DNA from: CAZEQD01 sp964514305
GTDB lineage: Bacteria; Acidobacteriota; Aminicenantia; Aminicenantales; Aminicenantaceae
Assembly: GCA_964514305.1 (NCBI GenBank)
Contig: CAZEQD010000050.1
Span: 1-14,117 of the forward strand
Direction: 5' to 3'
Length of the DNA: 14,117 bases
In this document: one piece after another, positions 7,904-14,117 of the stretch
How positions within the stretch are numbered: position 1 is the stretch's first letter
Layout of the letters: each line of letters opens with the position of its first letter
Notes under the pieces: model-generated
The model's database searches: none
Seen by the model: the letters and a program-made list of their open reading frames with translations, nothing else
Told to the model about the DNA's origin: nothing
Made by a program: the position numbers and the translations under genes

Positions 7904-10639
7904 TTAGAATTCCAGCTTGAATCCAAGCTGTAGACTTCTGGGATTAGGAAGATTCCAGGGAACATAGAAAGATTCTAACCACCTACTATTGGAACGCCAA
8001 GTCCTTGGTTTATCGTCGTTGGTAGCATTAAAAAGATCGAGCATAACTTTAAGTTTCCATGATTTATAAAGTTTAAAAGTTTTTTGTGCTCTTAGAGACA
8101 GCGTGTAGAATGAAGGATACCTTACTTCTCCTCTTGGTTCAGCTAAGATAATTGTTCTGCCTTGATTGAGGCCAAAGATTCTGACAAAAGTTGGCCGTGG
8201 TCGTCCAGTCTGATAAGTAAAATAGGCGCTTAAGAAAATATCTCCTGGTAATTTATAGCCACCAGTGAGTTTAAAAACCCATCTTTTGTCGTGCTGAAGA
8301 TCCCCTTCAGCATTAATTAACTCATTGGGATCTACCCCAAAGCCAGCGGTATATTCTGCTATTTGATCTTGCCAGGTTGAATGGGCATCCATGGTTAGTC
8401 CCTTAGAATGGCTCCAGGTCAGTGAGGTGCTCATCATCCAGTTGTGAGAATATTTTTTATCAAGGGAAAGGATCAAACCGTTATATTTTTGGCCATAACC
8501 TTCAGGATTTGTCTGCCATGTTTCTTCTACTCCAGGCGGACTTGTCCGATTGTAAACCGTATATGTTTGGCCGTTATCAGGAGAAATCCTTTGAACCTGT
8601 TCGTATATGGCATTTCTTCCCTCGAATCCAATAGAATTGCCTTCTTTTTTATAAAGGTACATTACTCCAAGAGTAAAATCTGTAATAATCTCTCTTTCCA
8701 GTCCAACAAAAGCTTGGGTAGCATATGGATTTTTTAAATTTGGATCCATAATGTAGCCAATTTCACCAGGCACATAATCAAAAAGTTCCCATTCTGTTCC
8801 TGTCCATTCATAAGCGTACCAATCTGTAACGCCTGGACCTGGAACAGAGAAGTTCCCTATATGGAGAGCATCATAATAGCGTCCAAAATGAGCTTTGAAT
8901 AGAGTTTTTCCATCCGGAGTCAATTGATAAGCGATTCCGATTCTAGGGGAAAAAACATTCCAGGTAATTAGATTATCAATACCAAGGGCTTTTTCATTTG
9001 TTTCGTTCCAGCCATCAAGACGGTTGAAAGGAGGGTAATCAGCATTTTGATGATCAAACCTTATTCCTAAATTTAATGTTAATCTTTCACCGATGGTTAC
9101 AGTGTCGTCAGCAAAGATGCCAATTTTATTGACCAAGCCACCATACATCCATTGTTGTTGTTCATACAGAAGATAAGGTTCACCATTATAATCAATGTAA
9201 TAGCCTCCTCCACAGTAGCCTGTTTTGGCATTCATTCCGCCCTTATTGTATTGAACACCAAATTTGAAATCATGATCAGCTCCAAGAAAATCCTCAGTAA
9301 AGTAAGATAGGCCAGCATTTACTTGATGAGTATAAATGTTCCAGAAAGTAGCAAAAGCAGGAGCTACTGAAGCAACGCCAGTAAAGTCGTCATAGTGCCC
9401 ACGTTTGTTAATATCTGCATCATAAACTGGGATACCCCAATCATCATCACACCACCAGCCGGCATATTTGAGGTCAAAATAGGAATTATTACTAATCATC
9501 CAGGTATAGCGGGCATTCCAAATATAAGTTCTACAAACTTCTTTAATCAATGTTTCAGGCAATGTCCATGGATCAGGAACTTCGCCGAAATCTTCGTTTT
9601 CATAAGCGAAGCTGCTCATTAATTTGTGTCTATTACTAATATTTGAAGTTAATTTGAAAAAAGCTTCATCCTGGATATTTATAGGAGCATATTCGGATTC
9701 AATTTGCCATGGTGATTCTTTATTACGGCGGGTGTTAGTATTTCCGAAGAACCAGAGTTTATCTTTAATAATAGGGCCACCCAAAGATAATGAAATATCA
9801 TAGCGATAGAACCGTTTAAAGCTTTCATATTTATCAGGGTAAGGGTTGTTATCAGAGGTAAGAAAGTCATACTGTCCATAATGAGATAGTGCTCCTGAAA
9901 ACTCGTTTCCACCAGATTTGGTAACAATGTTAATTACAGCTCCAGTTATTTGGCCATATTCAGCAGCGATTCCAATGCCCGAAACTTCTACTTCTTCAAA
10001 AATATCTTGACTTGGATTGGTCCAAGGCATACCTAATTCAGGAGAACTTTGGTCGACACCATCAACATAAAAAGCATTACCTTGAGTACCGGAACCAGCA
10101 AAGGACCATCTTAGGGCACCAGATTCACCTCGAGTGAGCATGCCAGGAGCCTGTTTAACCACGTCTGCAAATGATTGTCGTCCTGCCGGAATATTTTCTA
10201 ATTCTGTTGTCGTAAAAGTAGATGATAGCCCAGATTTTTTAACGTCAATTGCTGGTGCTTCGGCCGTGACTTCGACCGTTTCTTCAATGGCCGAAGGCCT
10301 CATTGTGACATTTAAAGTTACGGTTGTATTAATATTTACTGCTATATTCCCTCGTTCTACAGTTTGAAAACCATCTAAAGTAAATACCAATTTGTAAATG
10401 CCAGGCGGTAAACTTGCAAATCGGTAAGATCCTTTTTCTGAGGTAATAGCAATCTGTTTTCCCATAGAAGAAGGACTTGTGGCTTCCACAGTTACCCCTG
10501 GAAGAGGTGCTCCTTGTTCATCTGTAACGACGCCTGTTATTTTGCCTGTTATTATTTGACCAAAAGAAAAATTAATTGTTAAAGTTAATAAAAATGCTAT
10601 TAATGATAGAGTTTTTAGTATGTGCTTTTTATAGATCAT
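7904..10639 (-). CDS. TonB-dependent outer-membrane receptor, Oar-like, with N-terminal carboxypeptidase-regulatory domain
   Basis: 911 residues. A signal peptide (about 1-28, ending FSFGQ) is followed by a carboxypeptidase-regulatory-like beta-sandwich at about 33-113 (ITGVVTDEQGAPLPGVTV). A linker rich in E/V/T (VEVTAEAP) leads into the plug at about 118-250, with YVDGVDQ and AEYGQITGAVINIVTKSGG, the typical end of an Oar-type plug. The remainder is a long beta-barrel with alternating aromatic residues that ends in terminal Phe (GFKLEF), the usual outer-membrane assembly signal. I see no clear TonB box. Such receptors take up peptides, glycans or other large ligands, or act in protein export; the ligand here is unknown. 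AGGGAGG lies 4 bases before the ATG. It is the first gene of the leftward run, behind a predicted leader of about 150 nt. The two peptidase-type enzymes and the deacylase downstream suggest a peptide-like ligand (inference). Confidence 0.95.
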   Translation of the reverse strand: MIYKKHILKTLSLIAFLLTLTINFSFGQIITGKITGVVTDEQGAPLPGVTVEATSPSSMGKQIAITSEKGSYRFASLPPGIYKLVFTLDGFQTVERGNIAVNINTTVTLNVTMRPSAIEETVEVTAEAPAIDVKKSGLSSTFTTTELENIPAGRQSFADVVKQAPGMLTRGESGALRWSFAGSGTQGNAFYVDGVDQSSPELGMPWTNPSQDIFEEVEVSGIGIAAEYGQITGAVINIVTKSGGNEFSGALSHYGQYDFLTSDNNPYPDKYESFKRFYRYDISLSLGGPIIKDKLWFFGNTNTRRNKESPWQIESEYAPINIQDEAFFKLTSNISNRHKLMSSFAYENEDFGEVPDPWTLPETLIKEVCRTYIWNARYTWMISNNSYFDLKYAGWWCDDDWGIPVYDADINKRGHYDDFTGVASVAPAFATFWNIYTHQVNAGLSYFTEDFLGADHDFKFGVQYNKGGMNAKTGYCGGGYYIDYNGEPYLLYEQQQWMYGGLVNKIGIFADDTVTIGERLTLNLGIRFDHQNADYPPFNRLDGWNETNEKALGIDNLITWNVFSPRIGIAYQLTPDGKTLFKAHFGRYYDALHIGNFSVPGPGVTDWYAYEWTGTEWELFDYVPGEIGYIMDPNLKNPYATQAFVGLEREIITDFTLGVMYLYKKEGNSIGFEGRNAIYEQVQRISPDNGQTYTVYNRTSPPGVEETWQTNPEGYGQKYNGLILSLDKKYSHNWMMSTSLTWSHSKGLTMDAHSTWQDQIAEYTAGFGVDPNELINAEGDLQHDKRWVFKLTGGYKLPGDIFLSAYFTYQTGRPRPTFVRIFGLNQGRTIILAEPRGEVRYPSFYTLSLRAQKTFKLYKSWKLKVMLDLFNATNDDKPRTWRSNSRWLESFYVPWNLPNPRSLQLGFKLEF

Positions 10640-10787
10640 TTTCCCTCCCTTATAAAAATATAGAGAATAGCCACCTAATTCGCTATGGCTAAGGGAAACA
10701 AAAAGGAATTAGCATATTTTTCCTATTTTTTAGAAATAGTTGAAAAAAAATTGATGGCTTTAGGAAATTGTGCATTATTTAGTTTTC

Positions 10788-10816
10788 TTGAAATATAACT
10801 TATAATTTATTATAAT
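10788..10816 (+). promoter_or_regulatory. Sigma-70 promoter for the fold-type I PLP gene
   Basis: TTGAAA at 10788-10793, a 17-base spacer, then TATAAT at 10811-10816 (11 of 12 consensus positions). The start of transcription would be near 10823, giving a leader of about 370 nt. In AT-rich DNA such matches also arise by chance, so this is a prediction. Confidence 0.55.
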
Positions 10817-10827
10817 TAAATTGTCAA
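10799..10827 (-). promoter_or_regulatory. Sigma-70 promoter for the receptor-led operon
   Basis: On the minus strand TTGACA (10827-10822), a 17-base spacer, then TATAAG (10804-10799), 11 of 12 consensus positions. Transcription would begin near 10792, about 150 bases before the receptor ATG. It occupies the same DNA as the rightward promoter. Confidence 0.6.
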
Positions 10828-10978
10828 GAAAAAAATAGCAATAATGGATATAAAATCAATAAATTGTGTAATTAATGGACTATTATTAATAATAAATAAT
10901 TTAAATTGATTATATGTCCATTTTTGCTTTTTTAATTTTAAATTGAGAATCCAGCTTGTTTTTTGCTCGTTTTAGCTA

Positions 10979-11030
10979 GGCCAGAAGGATTGAGATAAAA
11001 TTTACCATCTTATCCTGGTCATATTTTTTC
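10979..11030 (+). terminator. Terminator-like hairpin with T-run in the leader of the fold-type I PLP gene (possible attenuator)
   Basis: Three stacked stems: GGCCA (10979-10983) with TGGTC (11016-11020, one G-T pair), GGAT (10987-10990) with ATCC (11012-11015), and AGAT (10993-10996) with ATCT (11007-11010), closing a 10-base loop. ATATTTTTTC follows at 11021-11030. An outer pair, TTAGCT (10972-10977) and AGCTAA (11033-11038), encloses it. No rightward gene ends upstream, so if it terminates anything it would be this gene's own leader. The bulges and modest GC lower confidence. Confidence 0.4.
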
Positions 11031-11176
11031 AAAGCTAATTAAAAAAAAAGGCGAAAGATGAGGATTTAAGCTAGAGGAGAAGAAAAATAGGAAAAAAAGG
11101 GATATTAATTTTAGGTTAAAAAAAGATGATATTCTAACTGAAGATTAGTATCCTTTAGATGAGTGAATAAAAATGG

Positions 11177-11184
11177 AAAGGAGG
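11177..11184 (+). promoter_or_regulatory. Ribosome-binding site that sets the fold-type I PLP start
   Basis: AAAGGAGG ends 8 bases before GTG at 11193 and 5 bases before TTG at 11190. It lies inside the longer open frame starting at GTG 11163, so that upstream start is unlikely. Confidence 0.75.
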
Positions 11185-11192
11185 ATATTTTG

Positions 11193-12659
11193 GTGAAAGT
11201 AAAATATAGGTTCCAATGGTATCAAGAGATTTATAACAATCTTCCTAAGATTCTTGATGAGGCAGAGAAAGCAGCTAAAGAGCTTGGTGTGGATAAATTG
11301 AAAAACAAAATAGGATTGTATGCAGGCAGTTCAGCTTGTCCGGGGTCACTGCAAAAATATGTTCTGGAAGCGATCAATGAAGCCAATAATATTCCAGTTT
11401 TACCTCTAAGAAAAGTTGAGGATGAACTAAGGGAGATTATTAAGGATATTTATGGTGATGAATATGATTCTGCCGTAGCCAATACCTGTGAGGCAGCTTT
11501 AAGGGTATGTTTTGAAACCCTGTTTGCTCCGCCAACTATGAGGAAAGAGGATGCATATAGAGCCAGGTTTATTGCTCCTTATGAAGAAGATTTTGAATAT
11601 ATGGCTGCTTATGGACGACCATTTCCTCCCAAATACAAAAATATTTTCATTGATAGAAGCTGTACGGCCGGAGAATTAGGTGTAGAGGGCAAGAGCCTCC
11701 CAAACTTGGATTCCTTGTTCGTCCGACTGGTTGGAACGAAATATGAAGTCCATGGTATAAAATTCAATCCTGTGCCTTTGATGACTAAAACAGATGCTGA
11801 GAAATCGATCGAGAAAATAGCTGAAGTAGCAGCCCGGCATGCCCAAACTTTAGTTGGCTTTACCAGCATCGGCTATGATACTCCAGGATATGGGTATGGT
11901 CAGAAGGATGAAAGAGGTATTCCAAAGCTTAAAAAGTTTATTGGGCAGCTCGCCGCTAAATACGATGTTCCTTATGTTGTAGATTGTGCCAGCTGTTTGC
12001 CTGTTGTTGGACTTTCTCCTCAGGATATAGGGGCAGATGTTATGGTTTGGAGTATGGATAAAGCAGCCCACGCTCCCATCTCTGGCCTTATTGTTGGAAG
12101 AGAAGAAATAATGGTCCCTATTCGCAAGAGTTTAGGACTTGGTGGCCAGAGATATGGGGAAACATCCTCCCATAGCAAAGCTATTTTTTCTCTTTGTGAT
12201 CCAGGCAGAGATGCTGTGGTTGGTTTAACCGCAGTCTTGAAGACCTTAAGGGACCACCCTGAAAGAATCAAAGGACCAATCGATAGATATCATGAGATAG
12301 TGGTTGAAGAATTCAGCGCTTTTCAGCCAAGCAGGTTTAGAGATAAACTCCTCATTACCAAGTCCTATACAATGGGTGGCACTGAGCTTAATTATGAACA
12401 GACTTGGGACGGTGATGAATTCGGTATCCCCATTTTTGGTAGTGAAGATCTATTCCTCGAGGCCCATCCAATAGCAGCTGCTTTGGAAAGAATGGGAATT
12501 TTTCCAGCTCTTATTTACAGCGGCAATATCTTCTTAGGCCCCGGATTAGGAACTTTAGATGAAGATGGAGAACTAAATGAAAAGTACGCCAGATTGGCTG
12601 TGAAAGCCCTTGTCCGAGCTGTTGAAATCGTCTGCAAATATGCAGGCTTAGGAGATTAA
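11193..12659 (+). CDS. Fold-type I PLP-dependent enzyme (class V aminotransferase/decarboxylase-like), function unassigned
   Basis: 488 residues from GTG, no signal peptide, cytoplasmic. The fold-type I signature is visible: a PLP-ring Asp264 in VVDCASCLP, and about 26 residues later the probable Schiff-base Lys290 in WSMDKAAHAP, followed by GLIVG. An upstream segment with VANTCEAAL at about 95-103 sits where the phosphate-binding turn is expected. The region after 318 is rich in Gly, Ser and His (GLGGQRYGETSSHSKA). The order and spacing recall class V aminotransferases, SelA/SepSecS-type enzymes and group II decarboxylases, but I cannot assign it to a named family. It is transcribed away from the amidinotransferase operon from an overlapping promoter, so shared or opposed regulation is likely. 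The catalytic type (transamination, decarboxylation, beta-elimination or C-C lyase) is open. TTG at 11190 is an alternative start; GTG at 11163 is less likely. Confidence 0.9.
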   Translation: MKVKYRFQWYQEIYNNLPKILDEAEKAAKELGVDKLKNKIGLYAGSSACPGSLQKYVLEAINEANNIPVLPLRKVEDELREIIKDIYGDEYDSAVANTCEAALRVCFETLFAPPTMRKEDAYRARFIAPYEEDFEYMAAYGRPFPPKYKNIFIDRSCTAGELGVEGKSLPNLDSLFVRLVGTKYEVHGIKFNPVPLMTKTDAEKSIEKIAEVAARHAQTLVGFTSIGYDTPGYGYGQKDERGIPKLKKFIGQLAAKYDVPYVVDCASCLPVVGLSPQDIGADVMVWSMDKAAHAPISGLIVGREEIMVPIRKSLGLGGQRYGETSSHSKAIFSLCDPGRDAVVGLTAVLKTLRDHPERIKGPIDRYHEIVVEEFSAFQPSRFRDKLLITKSYTMGGTELNYEQTWDGDEFGIPIFGSEDLFLEAHPIAAALERMGIFPALIYSGNIFLGPGLGTLDEDGELNEKYARLAVKALVRAVEIVCKYAGLGD

Positions 12660-12711
12660 TTCATTGTTTTCAATTGGTTAAAAGAAGAAGGAAAATATTC
12701 ACGGTCCTTAA

Positions 12712-12741
12712 TTGACATTTTTCTTTTGTGACTGCTATAGT
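12712..12741 (+). promoter_or_regulatory. Sigma-70 promoter, extended -10, for the sulfatase-like gene
   Basis: TTGACA at 12712-12717, an 18-base spacer, and TATAGT at 12736-12741 preceded by TGC, an extended -10. Transcription would start near 12748, only about 19 bases before the ATG at 12767. This argues against the GTG at 12728 as the start and for expression independent of the PLP gene upstream. Confidence 0.6.
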
Positions 12742-12766
12742 TAAAAAGACGTTTCAATCATGGATA

Positions 12767-14117
12767 ATGACGAATGAGGCCGAGTGGAAAGCATTGAGGA
12801 ATTCCAAAGATAAGATCGAAACCAAAAAGGATAAAGATAACCTCATAAAAATGCCTTTTTTCCGTAAGCCGTTATTTCTCATTCTTATAGGAATATTAGC
12901 TGTTGCTTTGTTAATTTTTTCTACCTTATCTTATTTAGTTTCTAACAAAAGAGCTGGATACTATTCTGATATTAAAAAACTGATAAAGCCCATTGATATT
13001 TCAGGGCTGAATGTGTTGTTTATAACTCTAGATACAACTAGAGCTGACCATTTGGGTTGCTATGGCTATAGTAAAGCCGAAACACCCAATATCGATAATT
13101 TGGCTGAATCTGGAATCTTGTTTAAAAATGCCGTTTGTCAGGCTCCACTCACCCTTCCTTCTCACTCTTCCATATTCACCGCTACTTACCCTTTTTATCA
13201 TGGGGTGAGAGATAATGGGGGCTTTTACCTTAGTTCAGATAAGACTACTCTGGCTGAAGTACTCAAGGAGAATGGCCTAGCTACTAGTGCCTTTATTGGA
13301 GCTTTTGTTCTTGATTCGCAGTGGGGACTGGATCAGGGATTTGATTATTATTATGATAACTTTGATTTCACCAAGTATAAAACGGTGTCACTTGATTCCA
13401 TTCAGCGAAAAGGGGAAGAAGTTATAAAGGCATTTTTTGATTGGTTTGAAAAAAATTATAAGAAGAGATTTTTTAGCTGGATTCATCTTTATGATCCTCA
13501 TACTCCTTATAACCCGCCTGAACATTACCGAACCCGATTTTCAAAATGGAAATGGGGGCTTTATGATGGTGAGATAGCCTATGTTGATGATTTAATCGGA
13601 AAAGTAGTGAACAGGCTTAAAGAGAAAGGCATTTTGGCTAAAACTTTGATAGTAATAGTTGGTGATCATGGAGAAAGTCTTGGCCAACATAAAGAGCGTA
13701 CCCATGGATTTTTTATTTATGAAGCAACGACATCTGTTCCTTTAATCATTCACTTTCCTTCTTCAAAATTAGGAGGGATAAAAATTAAGGAATGTGTTGA
13801 GACTATTGATATAATGCCTACTTTGTTGGAGATACTAGGGCTTAGTATTCCTCGTGAGGTCCAAGGGAAAAGCCTCCTGCCCTTAATATTGAAAAAAAAT
13901 AAGAGAAGGGAGCATTTTGCTTACAGCGAAACTTATTTTCCCCGCTATCATTTCGGCTGGAGTGAATTAATAAGTCTTAGAAACTCGCGCTATAAATTTA
14001 TCCAAGCTCCGAAACCAGAGCTTTATGATATTATAAATGATCCAAGAGAGCTAACCAATTTGTACAGCCAAAAAATCGATCTAGCAGAGAAATTTAAAAA
14101 AACACTTGAAGCCCTCC
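12767..14117 (+). CDS. Membrane-anchored sulfatase-superfamily hydrolase with Thr at the nucleophile position (C-terminus beyond window)
   Basis: 450 codons are visible and the frame is open at the right edge. A charged N-terminus of about 30 residues precedes one transmembrane segment (about 35-58, FLILIGILAVALLIFSTLSY), with the catalytic domain after it, probably outside the cytoplasm. Alkaline-phosphatase-superfamily features: FITLDTTRADHLGCYGY with metal ligand Asp89, the nucleophile region PLTLPSH with Thr129, WIHLYDPHTPY at 238-248, and VGDHGE with Asp300 and His301, then His307 and His313. True sulfatases have C/S-x-P-S-R, with the Cys/Ser turned into formylglycine; here it reads T-L-P-S-H. 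Thr is the nucleophile in related phosphoethanolamine transferases and phosphodiesterases, so phosphoester or phosphotransfer activity is as likely as sulfate-ester cleavage. The start is uncertain: no good ribosome-binding site precedes ATG 12767, and ATG 12851, just before the transmembrane segment, is an alternative. It begins 107 bases after the PLP gene. Confidence 0.9.
   Translation, partial: MTNEAEWKALRNSKDKIETKKDKDNLIKMPFFRKPLFLILIGILAVALLIFSTLSYLVSNKRAGYYSDIKKLIKPIDISGLNVLFITLDTTRADHLGCYGYSKAETPNIDNLAESGILFKNAVCQAPLTLPSHSSIFTATYPFYHGVRDNGGFYLSSDKTTLAEVLKENGLATSAFIGAFVLDSQWGLDQGFDYYYDNFDFTKYKTVSLDSIQRKGEEVIKAFFDWFEKNYKKRFFSWIHLYDPHTPYNPPEHYRTRFSKWKWGLYDGEIAYVDDLIGKVVNRLKEKGILAKTLIVIVGDHGESLGQHKERTHGFFIYEATTSVPLIIHFPSSKLGGIKIKECVETIDIMPTLLEILGLSIPREVQGKSLLPLILKKNKRREHFAYSETYFPRYHFGWSELISLRNSRYKFIQAPKPELYDIINDPRELTNLYSQKIDLAEKFKKTLEAL

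Larger units (their letters stand above)
1..10792 (-). other. Predicted six-gene transcription unit (receptor to S12 hydrolase)
   Basis: Six genes share one strand with gaps of 105, 82, 182, 54 and 30 bases, and no hairpin followed by a T-run was found in any gap. The only strong promoter found for this strand is upstream of the receptor. The 182-base gap before the deacylase could hold an internal promoter, although no good match was seen there. The unit probably continues past the left edge. Confidence 0.6.
10783..10832. repeat. 9-bp perfect inverted repeat flanking the promoter pair
   Basis: TTTTCTTGA at 10783-10791 is the exact reverse complement of TCAAGAAAA at 10824-10832. The arms are centred 41 bp apart, close to four helical turns, and each overlaps the -35 element of one of the two opposed promoters. 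They could be operator half-sites for one dimeric regulator or simply a by-product of the symmetric promoter pair. Confidence 0.6.
10640..11192. other. Divergent intergenic region, about 550 bases, no gene
   Basis: It is strongly AT-rich and has no open frame with coding character or a ribosome-binding site. It holds the two overlapping promoters (10788-10827), a 9-bp inverted repeat around them, small inverted repeats in the receptor leader (TAGCCA/TGGCTA at 10668-10691 and a bulged AT hairpin at 10717-10747), a 14-bp AT palindrome at 10881-10894 flanked by AATGGAC/GTCCATT at 10874-10922, a hairpin with T-run at 10979-11030, and a purine-rich stretch from 11041 to about 11100. Confidence 0.85.

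Noticed and set aside
10881..10894. 14-bp perfect palindrome TATTATTAATAATA
   Set aside because: It is entirely A/T in a very AT-rich stretch, where such palindromes are common. It may be part of the 35-base loop between AATGGAC and GTCCATT, but nothing else supports a binding site.
10823..11192. A guanidine-sensing riboswitch in the leader, suggested by the nearby amidinotransferase
   Set aside because: I looked for paired ACGR-loop hairpins and for a GC-rich conserved core and found neither. The leader is AT-rich with one plausible hairpin.
11173..11196. Seven-codon minicistron ending on the start of the fold-type I PLP gene
   Set aside because: It contains the ribosome-binding site of the PLP gene itself and has none of its own. 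A short frame like this is expected by chance.
12760..12777. Five-codon frame from ATG 12760 overlapping the sulfatase-like start
   Set aside because: It has no ribosome-binding site and is too short to judge. It only adds to the doubt about the exact start of the sulfatase-like gene.

Overview
The window comes from an AT-rich Gram-negative bacterium. It carries an Oar-like TonB-dependent outer-membrane receptor, a lipoprotein with a clear lipobox, and several exported hydrolases behind Sec signal peptides. Receptors with an N-terminal carboxypeptidase-regulatory domain, next to S9 peptidases and class-C-type serine hydrolases, are typical of Acidobacteriota/Aminicenantota-like lineages and some Bacteroidota. 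That placement is inferred from gene style, not from a marker gene. I see no RNA genes, CRISPR arrays, transposases or phage genes.

Minus strand (10792 down to 1): six genes run in one direction with no convincing terminator between them. In order of transcription they are an Oar-like TonB-dependent receptor, an arginine:amine amidinotransferase, a fold-type II PLP enzyme of unassigned function, a lipoprotein D-aminoacylase-type amidohydrolase, an exported S9 prolyl-oligopeptidase-family peptidase, and an exported S12/class-C beta-lactamase-like hydrolase that runs off the left edge. Gaps are 105, 82, 182, 54 and 30 bases.

Intergenic region (10640-11192): two near-consensus sigma-70 promoters on opposite strands share one footprint. 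They are arranged as a mirror image around position 10807.5 and bounded by a 9-bp perfect inverted repeat. The leftward one drives the six-gene run and the rightward one drives an orphan fold-type I PLP enzyme. The predicted rightward leader is about 370 nt and contains a bulged hairpin followed by a T-run.

Plus strand (11193 to the right edge): a class-V-aminotransferase-like PLP enzyme, then, behind its own strong promoter, a membrane-anchored sulfatase-superfamily protein truncated by the window end. That protein has Thr where true sulfatases carry the formylglycine Cys.

How the genes may work together (inference): the exported hydrolases and the receptor would import and trim a peptide or N-acyl amino acid, possibly one containing D-residues. 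The amidinotransferase and the two PLP enzymes would make or remodel a guanidino or amino-acid metabolite. Two residues that set acceptor choice in known amidinotransferases differ from the glycine-using enzyme, so the acceptor may not be glycine. Three start codons were moved downstream of the longest open frame because a strong ribosome-binding site lies inside that frame.
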